NCBI GenBank assembly: GCA_963802205.1
Contig: CAWDHW010000033.1
Location: forward strand, 1-64,000
Length of the DNA: 64,000 nucleotides
From: DYRB01 sp963802205
GTDB lineage: Bacteria; Pseudomonadota; Gammaproteobacteria; Chromatiales; Chromatiaceae
Reading direction: 5' to 3'
The translations under genes and the position numbers were made by a program. The notes under the pieces were generated by a model, which was not told the DNA's origin, searched no databases, and saw nothing but the letters and a program-made list of their open reading frames with translations. Positions 1 through 9,220 of the stretch are shown one piece after another (the first letter of the stretch is position 1; each line of letters opens with the position of its first letter).

Positions 1-56
1 CGAACTCAGATAGAGCCTTGGGTAAAGGTGAGAGCGATCAGGCAAAGCCTGGCCGG

Positions 57-1580
57 TCAATCCTCCGGCCGCATGTGCGGGAAGAGCAGCACGTCACGGA
101 TCGAGGCCGAATCCGTAAAGAGCATGACCAGCCGGTCGATACCGATGCCCTCCCCGGCGGTGGGGGGCAGGCCGTGCTCCAGGGCACGAATGTAGTCGGC
201 GTCGTAGTGCATGGCCTCGTGGTCCCCGGCGTCCTTGTCCCGGACCTGTTGGCGGAAGCGCTCGGCCTGGTCCTCGGGGTCGTTCAGCTCGGAGAAACCG
301 TTGGCGATCTCGCGCCCGCCGATGAACAGCTCGAAGCGATCGGTGATGAGCGGATTGGCGTCGTTACAGCGGGCCAGCGGCGAGACCTCGGTGGGGTATT
401 CGGTGATAAAGGTGGGGTCCATGAGCCGATGCTCGCAGGTCTCCTCGAAGATGGCGATCTGCACCCGCCCCAGACCCCAGGTGTCGTGAACTTCGATGTG
501 CAGCCGCTGTGCGAGGGCGCGGGCGGCGACCAGGTCGTCCACCTGATCGGGGCTGACGCCCTCGTTGAAGTGGATCACGGCGTCGCGCACGGACAGACGC
601 CGGAACGGTTGGCCAAAGTCGTAGCTGTTCCCCTGGTGGGTCAGGGTGGTGGTGCCCAGCACCGCCTGGGCCATGCCGCGGAACAGGTCCTCGGTGAGGT
701 CCATGAGGTCGCGGTAGTCGGCGTAGGCCTGGTAGAACTCCACCATGGTGAATTCGGGGTTGTGGCGGGTGGAGAGCCCCTCATTGCGGAAGTTGCGATT
801 GACCTCGTAGACCCGCTCAAAGCCGCCGACCACCAGGCGCTTGAGGTACAGCTCAGGGGCGATGCGCAGGTAGAGCTGCATGTCCAGGGCGTGGTGGTGG
901 GTGATGAAGGGCCGCGCCGCCGCCCCGCCCGGGATCACGTGCATCATGGGGGTTTCGACCTCCAGATAGCCCCGTGCGTTCAAATAGTCGCGCAGGTACT
1001 GGATCATCCGCACCCGGATCTGGAAGGTGCGCCGGGCCGTCTCGTTGGTGATGAGGTCGAGGTAACGCTGGCGGTAGCGGGTCTCCTGGTCGGCCAGGCC
1101 GTGCCACTTCTCCGGCAAGGGACGCAGGGCCTTGGTCAGCAGGCGCAAGCGTTCGCAGCGCAGGGACAGCTCCCCGGTCTTGGTCTTGAAGAGCTGTCCC
1201 TCGGCGCCAACGATGTCGCCCAGGTCCAGGTCCTTCTTGTAGGCGGCGTAGGTCTCTTCGCCGACGATGTCACGCTGCATGAAGACCTGGATGCGCCCGG
1301 ACATGTCCTGGAGGTGGGAAAAGCTCGCCTTGCCCATGATGCGCCGGCTCATGAGGCGCCCGCCCAGGCTCACCCGCACGCCCTGTGCCTCCAGGTCCTC
1401 GGCCGACAGGTCCCCGTAGCTGGCATGGAGGTCCCCAGCGAGGGCGTCGCGGCGGAAGTCGTTGGGGAAGGCGTTACCCTGGGTGCGCAACTGGTCGAGC
1501 TTGTCGCGGCGCTGGGCGATGAGCTTGTTCTCGTCGGCCTGGTCGATCTGGGGCTCGGCGGGGTGCTCGGTCTGGTTCAT
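57..1580 (-). CDS. lysS: Lysyl-tRNA synthetase, class II
   Basis: It charges tRNA-Lys with lysine in the cytoplasm. The 507-residue product has the usual length and the class II hallmarks: an N-terminal OB-fold anticodon-binding region, motif 2 around FRNEGLSTRHNPEF, and a C-terminal motif 3 GIGIDRLVMLF. The ATG at 1580 is chosen because the protein then begins MNQTEHPAEPQ, like other LysS; the frame stays open upstream but would run into prfB. It lies 16 bp downstream of the prfB stop, so prfB and lysS are probably one transcript, as in Escherichia coli. The identification is secure from the motifs and the neighbour. Confidence 0.97.
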   Translation of the reverse strand: MNQTEHPAEPQIDQADENKLIAQRRDKLDQLRTQGNAFPNDFRRDALAGDLHASYGDLSAEDLEAQGVRVSLGGRLMSRRIMGKASFSHLQDMSGRIQVFMQRDIVGEETYAAYKKDLDLGDIVGAEGQLFKTKTGELSLRCERLRLLTKALRPLPEKWHGLADQETRYRQRYLDLITNETARRTFQIRVRMIQYLRDYLNARGYLEVETPMMHVIPGGAAARPFITHHHALDMQLYLRIAPELYLKRLVVGGFERVYEVNRNFRNEGLSTRHNPEFTMVEFYQAYADYRDLMDLTEDLFRGMAQAVLGTTTLTHQGNSYDFGQPFRRLSVRDAVIHFNEGVSPDQVDDLVAARALAQRLHIEVHDTWGLGRVQIAIFEETCEHRLMDPTFITEYPTEVSPLARCNDANPLITDRFELFIGGREIANGFSELNDPEDQAERFRQQVRDKDAGDHEAMHYDADYIRALEHGLPPTAGEGIGIDRLVMLFTDSASIRDVLLFPHMRPED

Positions 1581-1596
1581 GATTCGTCTTCCCGGG

Positions 1597-2695
1597 TCAG
1601 AGCCCGCTCTTGAGGCTCGCCTCGATGAAGGGGTCCAGGTTGCCGTCCAGCACGCCCTGGGTGTTGGCGGTCTCCAGGCCGGTGCGCAGGTCCTTGATAC
1701 GCGACTGATCCAGGACATAGGAGCGGATCTGGCTGCCCCAGCCGATATCGGACTTGGTGTCCTCCAGGGCCTGCTGGGCGCTGCTTCGCTTCTGCATCTC
1801 CAACTCGTAGAGCTTGGCCTGGAGCTGCTTCATGGCCGTGGCCTTGTTCTTGTGCTGGCTACGGTCGTTCTGGCACTGGGTGACGGTGTTGGTGGGCAGG
1901 TGGGTGATGCGCACCGCCGACTCGGTGCGGTTTACGTGCTGCCCACCCGCCCCGCTGGCCCGATAGACGTCGATGCGCAAATCCGCCGGATTGATGTCGA
2001 TCTCCACCGAGTCGTCGATCTCCGGGGAGACGAACACGGCGGCGAAAGAGGTATGGCGTCGGTTGCCGGAGTCGAAGGGGGACTTACGCACCAGGCGGTG
2101 GACGCCGGTCTCGGTGCGCAGCCAGCCGAAGGCGTAGTCGCCCTCGAAGCGGATGGTGGCACTCTTGATCCCGGCGACCTCGGCGGGCGAGACCTCGATC
2201 AGCTCGGTCTTGAAGCCGCGCCGCTCGCCCCAGCGCAGGTACATGCGCAGCAACATCTCGGCCCAATCCTGGGCCTCGGTCCCCCCGGAACCGGACTGGA
2301 CGTCCAGGAAGGCGTTCTTGGCATCCATCTCGCCGGAGAACATGCGCCGAAATTCGAGCCCCTCGACTCGGGCCTGAAAGCCGGCCAAGTCGGCGGCGAC
2401 GGCATCGACAGCGTCGGAGTCACCCTCCTCCACCGCCATGTCCAGCAGATCCTCGGCCTCCAGCAACCCGGCATCGATCTCGTCGAGGCCATTGACCACG
2501 ATCTCCAGAGCGGCCCGCTCGCGTCCCAGGGTCTGAGCCCGCTCGGGCTCGTTCCAGACGGCGGGGTCCTCCAGCTCGCGCAGGACCTCTACCAGGCGGT
2601 CGCTCTTCTCGGCATAGTCAAAGATACCCCCTGAGCGACACGAGCCGCCCCTTGAGGTCGCCGATCAGGTTGGTGAGGGGATTGATGTCCTGCAT
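1597..2695 (-). CDS. prfB: Peptide chain release factor 2, made by programmed +1 frameshift
   Basis: RF2 releases peptides at UGA and UAA stop codons. A 25-codon first frame starts at the ATG ending at 2695 and stops at an in-frame TGA at 2620-2618. Reading continues in the +1 frame from the GAC at 2619, giving 365 residues in total, the same as the E. coli protein. The second frame carries the tripeptide anticodon motif SPF (in RKSPFDSGN) and the catalytic GGQ (in GAGGQHVNR). The sequence around the TGA is the classical autoregulatory site, so RF2 controls its own synthesis. A gene caller that ignores the shift would annotate a truncated protein from 2499. Confidence 0.97.
2613..2640 (-). 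promoter_or_regulatory. RF2 programmed +1 frameshift signal
   Basis: On the minus strand the sequence reads AGGGGG TAT CTT TGA C. The AGGGGG acts as an internal Shine-Dalgarno just before the slippery CTT codon and the TGA stop. This is the classic prfB arrangement: when RF2 is scarce the ribosome slips +1 at CTT and reads GAC. The frames fit exactly, with 25 codons before TGA and the second frame entered at 2619. Confidence 0.95.
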
Positions 2696-3022
2696 GGCCT
2701 GGAGCCTCGATCAGGGAAAAGCCGGGTATCGTACCCGAATCATGGAAGGTGGACCAAAGGAAGCCTTGTCCAATGACAGATGAGCCTGGAGGGGGGGATG
2801 CCGCCACATACCACTTGGCCCTCGACGGCAATGACACTCGCCCGAGGGAACCACCGCCCACCCACCGTGGTCTCCCCTCCCGTCGGAGGGCACTCGGGTT
2901 GAAGCCCGCGGGCGGGGTCTGCCATGATGCAGACCCTCTGCGACGCCACCCCAGCGCGCCCCTTTGACCCAGCCCCCTTCCAAGCAGCCACGCGCAACCC
3001 TGTGCGCGGCACGGAGCCTTTT
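2696..3022. other. Intergenic region between prfB and the M16 peptidase genes
   Basis: This 327-bp divergent gap holds the candidate prfB promoter and a short GC hairpin with 7-bp arms (2916-2922 with 2929-2935). I see no convincing reading frame in it and no clear promoter for the rightward peptidase genes. Confidence 0.5.
2728..2757 (-). promoter_or_regulatory. Candidate sigma-70 promoter for prfB-lysS
   Basis: On the minus strand TTGGTC (2757-2752) is followed after 18 bp by TACGAT (2733-2728). A transcript would start near 2721, about 25 nt before the prfB ATG. Each hexamer has two mismatches to consensus, so this is a plausible but modest match. Confidence 0.35.
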
Positions 3023-4396
3023 ATGAAACCTATACTCACGGCCCTGGCGCTCTGCGTGCCGCTGGCCGCCCTTGCCGCCCCCAAGGCGCAGGAGTTGATC
3101 CTCGACAACGGCCTCAAGGTCATCGTCAAGGAGGACCGGCGTGCCCCCGTCGTCACTTCCCAGGTCTGGTACCGCATCGGCTCCAGCTACGAATACGGCG
3201 GCATCACCGGGGTCTCACATGTGCTAGAACACATGATGTTCAAGGGGACAGAGAAGCACGCCCCGGGCGAGTTTTCGCGCATCGTCGCCGAGAGCGGCGG
3301 GGACGAGAACGCCTTCACCGGACGCGACTACACCGCCTACTACCAGAATCTGGCCAAGGACCGCCTGGAGATCTCCTTCGAGCTGGAGGCCGACCGCATG
3401 CGGAACCTGAGTCTTCCGCCGGAGGAGTTCGACAAGGAGCTGGCCGTGGTCCAGGAGGAGCGGCGCCTGCGCACCGACGACGACCCCAAGGACCTGGCCT
3501 TCGAGCGCTTCAATGCCGTGGCCTATGCCGCCTCGCCCTACCGCAACCCGGTGATCGGCTGGGAGGGGGACCTGGCGGCACTCACGGTCGCGGACCTGCG
3601 CGATTGGTACCGCCAGTGGTATGCCCCCAACAACGCCACCCTGGTGGTGGTGGGGGATGTCGATCCCCAGGCCGTGTTCGACCTGGCCCGCAAGCACTTC
3701 GGCCCACTCAAGGCCGAGCCGATCAGCGCCGCCAAGCCGCGCCCGGAACCGGCCCAACTCGGCGAGCAGCGCATCCGCGTCAAGGCCCCGGCCAAGGAGC
3801 CCTACCTGATCATGGGCTACAAGGCCACGGGTCTGAGCCAGCCGGGGGGCGAGGACTGGGAACCCTATGCCCTGGAGATCCTCTCCTCGATCCTGGACGG
3901 CGGCGCCAGCACCCGCCTCCAGCGCGAGTTGGTGCGCGGGGCCGAGGTGGCGGCGGATGCCGGGGCGAGCTACAGCGCCTTCACCCGCCTGCCGGGGATG
4001 GTCGTCATTGACGGGTCCCCGTCCAAGGGACACGACATCGCAGAACTGGAGACGGCCCTCACCGCCCAGGTCCAGCGCCTCAAAGACGAGCCCGTCGGCG
4101 CAGAGGAACTGGAGCGCATCCGCACCGGGCTCATCGCCAACAAGGTCTACGAGCTGGACTCGGTGTCGGGCCAGGCCATGCAACTGGGCATGTTGGAGAC
4201 CGTGGGCCTGGGCTGGCCCCTGGTGGACCAATATGTCGAACGCCTGACCCAGGTCACCCCGGGCCAGATTCAGGCGGTCGCGAACAAGTACCTGACCGCC
4301 GACAACCTGACCGTGGCCATCCTCGACCCCCAACCCATGGCCGACGACGCCAAGGCCCCCACCAAGCGCGCAGGAGCCGTCCCCCATGTCCGCTAA
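3023..4396 (+). CDS. M16 family zinc metallopeptidase, active subunit
   Basis: The product is a pitrilysin/processing-peptidase-like zinc protease of 457 residues. A signal peptide (MKPILTALALCVPLAALAA) precedes the mature part, so it is exported, probably to the periplasm. The inverted zinc motif HVLEH lies at residues 66-70 and the downstream metal-ligand glutamate is in VVQEER near 145-146. The ATG at 3023 is preferred because it gives the signal peptide. The next gene overlaps by 11 bp and encodes a relative without the zinc motif; such active/inactive pairs work as heterodimers. Its natural substrate cannot be told from sequence. Confidence 0.92.
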   Translation: MKPILTALALCVPLAALAAPKAQELILDNGLKVIVKEDRRAPVVTSQVWYRIGSSYEYGGITGVSHVLEHMMFKGTEKHAPGEFSRIVAESGGDENAFTGRDYTAYYQNLAKDRLEISFELEADRMRNLSLPPEEFDKELAVVQEERRLRTDDDPKDLAFERFNAVAYAASPYRNPVIGWEGDLAALTVADLRDWYRQWYAPNNATLVVVGDVDPQAVFDLARKHFGPLKAEPISAAKPRPEPAQLGEQRIRVKAPAKEPYLIMGYKATGLSQPGGEDWEPYALEILSSILDGGASTRLQRELVRGAEVAADAGASYSAFTRLPGMVVIDGSPSKGHDIAELETALTAQVQRLKDEPVGAEELERIRTGLIANKVYELDSVSGQAMQLGMLETVGLGWPLVDQYVERLTQVTPGQIQAVANKYLTADNLTVAILDPQPMADDAKAPTKRAGAVPHVR

Positions 4397-5765
4397 TATC
4401 CGCTCCGCCCTCCGGCTCGCAGTCGGTACCCTGGGCCTGATCGCAACGCTGGTTCTGGGTCTTGGCCTGACCCTCCCCGCCGCAGCCTCCCCCCGGATCC
4501 AGACCTGGGAGACCCCCAATGGGGCTCGTGTCCTCTTCGTCGAGGCCCCGGACCTGCCCATGGTCGATGTGCGCCTGGTCTTCGATGCCGGTAGCGCCCG
4601 CGACGCCGGCAAGAGCGGCCTGGCCGCTTTGACCTCCGCCATGCTCACCCAGGGCGCCGGAGACTGGGATGCCGATGCCGTGGCCGAGCGCATGGAGGAC
4701 GTCGGCGCCACACTGTCGGCGGCGTCGCTGCGCGATATGGCCGTGGTCACCCTGCGCAGCCTGACCCAGGGGCCCGCCCTGGAGACTGCCCTGACGACCC
4801 TGATCCAGGTCGTATCCAACCCGCGCTTCGCCGCGCCGGACCTGGAGCGGGTGCGCCAGAACACCCTGACGGCGCTTCGCCAGGCCGAACAGGACCCGGG
4901 AACCGTCGGCCAGAAGGCCTTCTATAAGGCGATCTACGGCACACACCCCTATGCCACCGACCCCTCCGGGACCCCGGAGGCGGTGAGCGCCCTGACCCGG
5001 GATGACCTGCGTGCCTTCCACGGTCGCTACTACAGCGCCCGCAACGCCGTGATCGCCCTGGTCGGGGCCCTGACCAAGGACCGGGCCGAGGCTATCGCCA
5101 CCCGCATCGCCGCCAGTCTCCCAGGCGGTGCCGCGGGCGGAGAGAAGGCCGCGCCGCCCCCTCCCGTAGAGGGGCTCGCCGCCGCCTCCAGCGCCGCCAT
5201 CGAATTCCCCTCCAGCCAGACCCACATCCTCATGGGCCAGCCTGGGATGCGCCGCGGTGACCCGGACTATTTCCCTCTCTATGTGGGCAACCACATCCTT
5301 GGGGGAAGCGGCCTGGTCTCGCTCCTGACGGAAGAGGTGCGCGAGAAGCGCGGGCTGTCCTACAGCGTTTACAGCTACTTCCTGCCCATGCGCGGGGACG
5401 GCCCCTTCCTCATGGGGCTCCAGACCAAGAACACCCAGGCCGACAAGGCCCGCGAGGTGCTGCTGGAGACCCTGAGCCGCTTCATCCAGGACGGCCCCAG
5501 CGAAAAGGAGCTGGCGGCGGCCAAGAAGAATATCACCGGCGGCTTCCCGCTACGCATCGCCGGCAATGCCAAGGTGGTGGAGTACCTGGCCATGATCGGC
5601 TTTTACGGGCTCCCGCTGGACTACCTGGACCGCTTCACCGACCAAGTCACAGCGGTGACCGCCGGGCAGATCCGCGATGCCTTCGCCCGGCGCATCCACC
5701 CGGAGCGCCTGGCTGCGATCAATGTCGGGCCGGTCCCCGGGGCCCTGGCCGGAAAGGGTGACTAG
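4386..5765 (+). CDS. M16 family protein, catalytically inactive partner
   Basis: This 459-residue exported protein has the M16 fold but lacks HxxEH: the equivalent stretch reads KSGLAALTSAMLTQGAG. The C-terminal half keeps the R/Y substrate-binding region typical of the family (EKRGLSYSVYSYFLP). It has an N-terminal hydrophobic export segment of about 35 residues. Its start overlaps the end of the active subunit gene by 11 bp, consistent with translational coupling and a two-subunit enzyme. The protein likely helps form the closed chamber and bind peptide. Confidence 0.9.
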   Translation: MSANIRSALRLAVGTLGLIATLVLGLGLTLPAAASPRIQTWETPNGARVLFVEAPDLPMVDVRLVFDAGSARDAGKSGLAALTSAMLTQGAGDWDADAVAERMEDVGATLSAASLRDMAVVTLRSLTQGPALETALTTLIQVVSNPRFAAPDLERVRQNTLTALRQAEQDPGTVGQKAFYKAIYGTHPYATDPSGTPEAVSALTRDDLRAFHGRYYSARNAVIALVGALTKDRAEAIATRIAASLPGGAAGGEKAAPPPPVEGLAAASSAAIEFPSSQTHILMGQPGMRRGDPDYFPLYVGNHILGGSGLVSLLTEEVREKRGLSYSVYSYFLPMRGDGPFLMGLQTKNTQADKAREVLLETLSRFIQDGPSEKELAAAKKNITGGFPLRIAGNAKVVEYLAMIGFYGLPLDYLDRFTDQVTAVTAGQIRDAFARRIHPERLAAINVGPVPGALAGKGD

Positions 5766-6411
5766 GCCCACACCTGGCGGCCGGGCGGCCCGCGCCGGTG
5801 CTCAGGGGCGGGGACCCGGTTACCTGCGCCTCATCGGCGGTCAGTACCGCAGCCGGCGTCTGCCCATCCCGGATCATGAGGGGCTGCGCCCTACCCCGGA
5901 CCGGGTGCGTGAGACCCTTTTCAACTGGCTCCAGCCCGTCCTGCCCGGGGCGCGCTGCCTGGACTGCTTCGCCGGGAGCGGGGCCCTGGGTCTGGAGGCG
6001 GCCTCCCGCGGGGCCGCACAGGTGGTCATGCTCGAGCGTGCCGGCCCTGTGGTGCGCCAGCTCGAGGCCAATGTCCGCACCCTGGGGGCGACCCAGGTCC
6101 AGGTCCTGGGGGCGGACGCCCTGACCTGGCTGGCGGGCCCGGGACGCCCCTTCGACCTGATCTTTCTCGACCCCCCCTATGCCGCGGGCCTTTTGACCCC
6201 GGCCTGCGACCTCATCGCCCGCAACGGCTGGGTGCGATGCGGGAGCCGGATCTACCTGGAGGCCCAGGTGGCGAGCGGGCTAACGCCCCTACCGAGCGGC
6301 TGGCGCCTGCTGCGGGAACAGCGCGCCGGCCAGGTCGCTTATGGCCTGGCGCTTGTGGAGGCCCTCCCCGCGCCGGATGCAGACCGGGCAGACGCTGGCA
6401 CCGTCGCCTAG
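5758..6411 (+). CDS. rsmD: 16S rRNA (guanine-966-N2)-methyltransferase
   Basis: RsmD methylates G966 of 16S rRNA using S-adenosylmethionine. The SAM-binding motif DCFAGSGALGLEAA and the catalytic DPPY (in DLIFLDPPYA) are clear, and the N-terminal LRLIGGQYRSRRLP matches the family start. No in-frame ATG lies close to that start. The GTG at 5758, which overlaps the end of the previous gene by 8 bp, gives 217 residues against 198 in E. coli, so the exact start is uncertain. It is followed by coaD, a very common pairing in gammaproteobacteria. Confidence 0.9.
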   Translation: MTRPTPGGRAARAGAQGRGPGYLRLIGGQYRSRRLPIPDHEGLRPTPDRVRETLFNWLQPVLPGARCLDCFAGSGALGLEAASRGAAQVVMLERAGPVVRQLEANVRTLGATQVQVLGADALTWLAGPGRPFDLIFLDPPYAAGLLTPACDLIARNGWVRCGSRIYLEAQVASGLTPLPSGWRLLREQRAGQVAYGLALVEALPAPDADRADAGTVA

Positions 6412-6479
6412 TCCTGAGGCAGGTTCTGGTATCCTTGCGACCATCCGGGGACCCACCCCGATCAAAGGGGACTGAAGTC

Positions 6480-6956
6480 GTGCGCAGCGTGGTCTACCCG
6501 GGGACCTTCGACCCCGTCACCAACGGACACAGCGACCTCATCTGCCGCGCCGCGCGCCTGTTCGATCGGGTGGTAGTGGCGGTGGCCGAGGACACCGGCA
6601 AGAGCCCACTCTTCGACACCGCCCGCCGGGTCGAGCTGATCCGCGCCGCGGTCGGCCACCTGGAGCGCGTGGAGGTGGTCTCCTTCTCGGGGCTGCTGGT
6701 GGAGTTTGCCCGCGGCCTTGGGGTCCCGGTCATCATGCGGGGGTTGCGCGCCGTTTCCGACTTCGAGTTCGAGTTCCAGCTCGCCGGCATGAATCGCCGC
6801 ATGGCCCCGGACATCGAGACCCTATTTCTCACCCCCGCGGAGAAATACGCCTACATCTCCTCCAGCCTGGTGCGCGAGATCGCCCGCCTGCATGGGGACA
6901 TCTCGCCCTTCGTCTCGCCCGAGGTTCATGCTGCATTGCGTGAGCGCTTTGGATAA
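6480..6956 (+). CDS. coaD: Phosphopantetheine adenylyltransferase
   Basis: This enzyme transfers AMP to 4'-phosphopantetheine to give dephospho-CoA, the penultimate step of coenzyme A synthesis. The nucleotidyltransferase motif TNGH is at residues 14-17 (in YPGTFDPVTNGH) and ISSSLVR at 126-132. The length is 158 residues, against 159 in E. coli. The start is GTG, with AAAGGGG about ten bases upstream as ribosome-binding site; a longer frame upstream is read-through of rsmD. It lies between rsmD and a ferredoxin gene. Confidence 0.96.
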   Translation: MRSVVYPGTFDPVTNGHSDLICRAARLFDRVVVAVAEDTGKSPLFDTARRVELIRAAVGHLERVEVVSFSGLLVEFARGLGVPVIMRGLRAVSDFEFEFQLAGMNRRMAPDIETLFLTPAEKYAYISSSLVREIARLHGDISPFVSPEVHAALRERFG

Positions 6957-7015
6957 GATTCCGCCGTCCCAAGGTCATCGCTTTTCCGACCGTCCCATCT
7001 TTTAGGAGTACAACC

Positions 7016-7264
7016 ATGGCACTGATCATCACCGACGAATGCATCAACTGCGACGTGTGCGAGCCAGAGTGCCCCAACGGCGCCATCACCCAGGGCGACG
7101 AGATCTACGAGATCGACCCCAACCTCTGCACCGAGTGTGTCGGCCACTACGAGACCTCCCAGTGCGTCGAGGTCTGCCCCGTGGACTGCATCATCAAGGA
7201 CCCCGCCCACGAGGAGACCGAGGAAGAACTGCGGGCCAAGTACGAGCAGATCACGGCCGGCTAA
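7016..7264 (+). CDS. 2[4Fe-4S] ferredoxin, Allochromatium (Alvin) type
   Basis: A small soluble electron carrier of 82 residues. Cysteines at 9, 12, 15, 19 and 38, 41, 50, 54 supply two [4Fe-4S] clusters. The second motif has eight residues between C41 and C50 (CVGHYETSQC), the insertion that marks the Allochromatium vinosum type, and there is an extra C58 and an acidic C-terminal tail. A GGAGT ribosome-binding site precedes the ATG. This family has clusters with very negative, unequal potentials. Its redox partner is unknown; the gene often follows coaD in gammaproteobacteria. Confidence 0.95.
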   Translation: MALIITDECINCDVCEPECPNGAITQGDEIYEIDPNLCTECVGHYETSQCVEVCPVDCIIKDPAHEETEEELRAKYEQITAG

Positions 7265-7291
7265 GACTGACCCTTTGCGACAGCGACCGAT

Positions 7292-7314
7292 GCGGACCCA
7301 CCGCCCGGGTCCGC
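7292..7314 (+). terminator. Hairpin after the ferredoxin gene, possible terminator
   Basis: An 8-bp perfect stem (GCGGACCC with GGGTCCGC) closes a 7-nt loop 27 bp after the ferredoxin stop. There is no T-run, so it may only slow transcription or protect the mRNA end. Confidence 0.35.
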
Positions 7315-7377
7315 TTCGAGAACCGAGCCTTACATCTGTATCCGCACTCCCTCGGCGCGCCCTTCCGACGCCGCCCA

Positions 7378-9105
7378 GTGACCCCCGATCACCCGACCCT
7401 GCACCCCCGGGCGAGGTTGTCCTTTGCGCGCCTGGGCGTTGCGGCCCTGACGCTGCTGGTGACTTGGGCCCAAGCGGAACCCCAATCAAACACCGCACCC
7501 ATCCCGGCCGTCACGCCGCCGGCCGCAGCCATCGCCTCTGCCCATCCTCTGGCCACCGCCGCCGGCTTCGCAGTCCTCGACCTCGGGGGCAATGCCTTCG
7601 ACGCCGCCATCGCCGTCGGCGCTGCCCTGGGGGTCGTCGAACCCTACGGGTCCGGGCTGGGCGGCGGCGGTTTCTGGCTGCTGCACCGGGCCTCCGACGG
7701 GTTCCAGGTCATGCTCGACGGGCGCGAGCGGGCCCCGCTGGCAGCCCACCGCGACCTCTACCTCGACAGCGAGGGGCGCTTCGTCCCCGAACTGGCACTG
7801 GACGGGGCCCTGGCGGCGGGCATCCCCGGGACCCCCGCTGCCCTGGATCACCTGGCGCGGCACTACGGCCGACTGCCCCTGGCCAGCACCCTGGCCCCGG
7901 CGATTCGCCTGGCCCGGGACGGCTTCCCCGCGGACGCGCACTATCGTCGCCTGGCCCAATGGCGGGCTGGGGCCCTGCGCCGCTCGCCGGCCGCGGCGGC
8001 CCAGTTCCTGATCGCGGGGGAGCCCCCATCCGAGGGCCAAACCATCCGCCAGCCGGACTTGGCGGACACCCTGGAGGCCCTGGCCCGGGACGGTCAGGCC
8101 GGCTTCTACGCCGGTCCCGTGGCCGAGACCCTGGTGGCCGGGGTGCGTGCGGCCGGGGGAATCTGGACGCCCGAAGACCTTGCCCAGTATCGCGTCATCG
8201 AGCGGACGCCGATCACGGCGGACTACCGGGGCTGGCGGCTGGTGAGCGCCGCACCGCCGTCGTCCGGGGGCGTGCTCCTGGCGGAAATGCTCCACATGCT
8301 CGCCGGCTTCGACCTCGATGGACTGGACCCGACCGCCCGCACCCACCTGTTGGTAGAGGTCATGCGCCGCGCCTACCGCGACCGCGCCACCTATCTGGGG
8401 GACCCGGACTTCCTGGAGGTCCCGGTCGCACGCCTGACCCATCCCCTCTATGCCGCCGGTCTGGCGCGAGACATCGATCCCAACCGCGCCACCCCCAGCG
8501 CCGGCTGTGCCCAGGGCCCCGAGGGGACCAACACGACCCACTTCTCCATCCTCGACCGCGCCGGCAATCGGGTCTCGGCCACCCTGAGCATCAACACCCC
8601 ATTCGGCTCTGGCCTGGTCCCGCCGGGGACCGGGGTCCTGCTCAACAACGAGATGGACGACTTCTCCGCACGCGCCGGTACCCCCAACGCCTACGGCCTC
8701 GTGGGCGGTGCGGCCAATGCCATCGCACCGGGCAAGCGCATGCTCTCCAGCATGAGCCCAACCTTTCTGGAGTCCGAGGCCGGGGTCGCCATCCTCGGCA
8801 CCCCGGGCGGCAGCCGCATCATTTCCATGGTCCTGAACAGCATACTGGCGGCGGTCGCCGGAGGCCCCCCGGCGGATTGGGTTGCAATACCGCGGTTCCA
8901 CCACCAGTTCCTGCCCGACCGCATTCAGTACGAGCCAGACGCACTGACGCCCGTCCAGATCGCCGGCCTGGAGGCCAAGGGCCACCAACTGGAGCCCGTC
9001 GCCGCCGGCTTCGGTAACATGCAGGCGATCCTCTGGGACCGCCGCTCCGGCCGCGTCGAGGCCGCCAGCGACCCCCGGGGGCTCGGCGGGGCCGAGGTCC
9101 GTTGA
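7378..9105 (+). CDS. ggt: Gamma-glutamyltranspeptidase / glutathione hydrolase
   Basis: This periplasmic N-terminal-nucleophile hydrolase removes or transfers the gamma-glutamyl group of glutathione. The precursor has about 575 residues, a normal length, with a hydrophobic signal segment (GVAALTLLVTWAQA). The autocleavage site is visible in GTNTTHFSILD, where the second Thr of TTHFS becomes the small-subunit nucleophile; the downstream GSGLVPPGTGVLLNNEM is a family signature. The start is taken as GTG 7378; a TTG at 7420 is possible. In sulfur oxidisers the enzyme may link to glutathione or glutathione-amide turnover, but that is inference. Confidence 0.93.
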   Translation: MTPDHPTLHPRARLSFARLGVAALTLLVTWAQAEPQSNTAPIPAVTPPAAAIASAHPLATAAGFAVLDLGGNAFDAAIAVGAALGVVEPYGSGLGGGGFWLLHRASDGFQVMLDGRERAPLAAHRDLYLDSEGRFVPELALDGALAAGIPGTPAALDHLARHYGRLPLASTLAPAIRLARDGFPADAHYRRLAQWRAGALRRSPAAAAQFLIAGEPPSEGQTIRQPDLADTLEALARDGQAGFYAGPVAETLVAGVRAAGGIWTPEDLAQYRVIERTPITADYRGWRLVSAAPPSSGGVLLAEMLHMLAGFDLDGLDPTARTHLLVEVMRRAYRDRATYLGDPDFLEVPVARLTHPLYAAGLARDIDPNRATPSAGCAQGPEGTNTTHFSILDRAGNRVSATLSINTPFGSGLVPPGTGVLLNNEMDDFSARAGTPNAYGLVGGAANAIAPGKRMLSSMSPTFLESEAGVAILGTPGGSRIISMVLNSILAAVAGGPPADWVAIPRFHHQFLPDRIQYEPDALTPVQIAGLEAKGHQLEPVAAGFGNMQAILWDRRSGRVEAASDPRGLGGAEVR

Positions 9106-9220
9106 ACCCTTTGGGATAGAATTCCCCACCAAAACGTCCAACCCAATCGCCAGGCCGGATCCACGGCCCAGCCAGACGCAGACCTGCCGCCCCGATTCCC
9201 CCAACACCGAGGAAGCCAAG

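Noticed and set aside
18..1613. Long plus-strand open frame antisense to lysS
   Set aside because: It is a shadow of the high-GC lysS gene; the Val/Gly/Leu-rich translation has no family features, while the other strand is clearly LysS.
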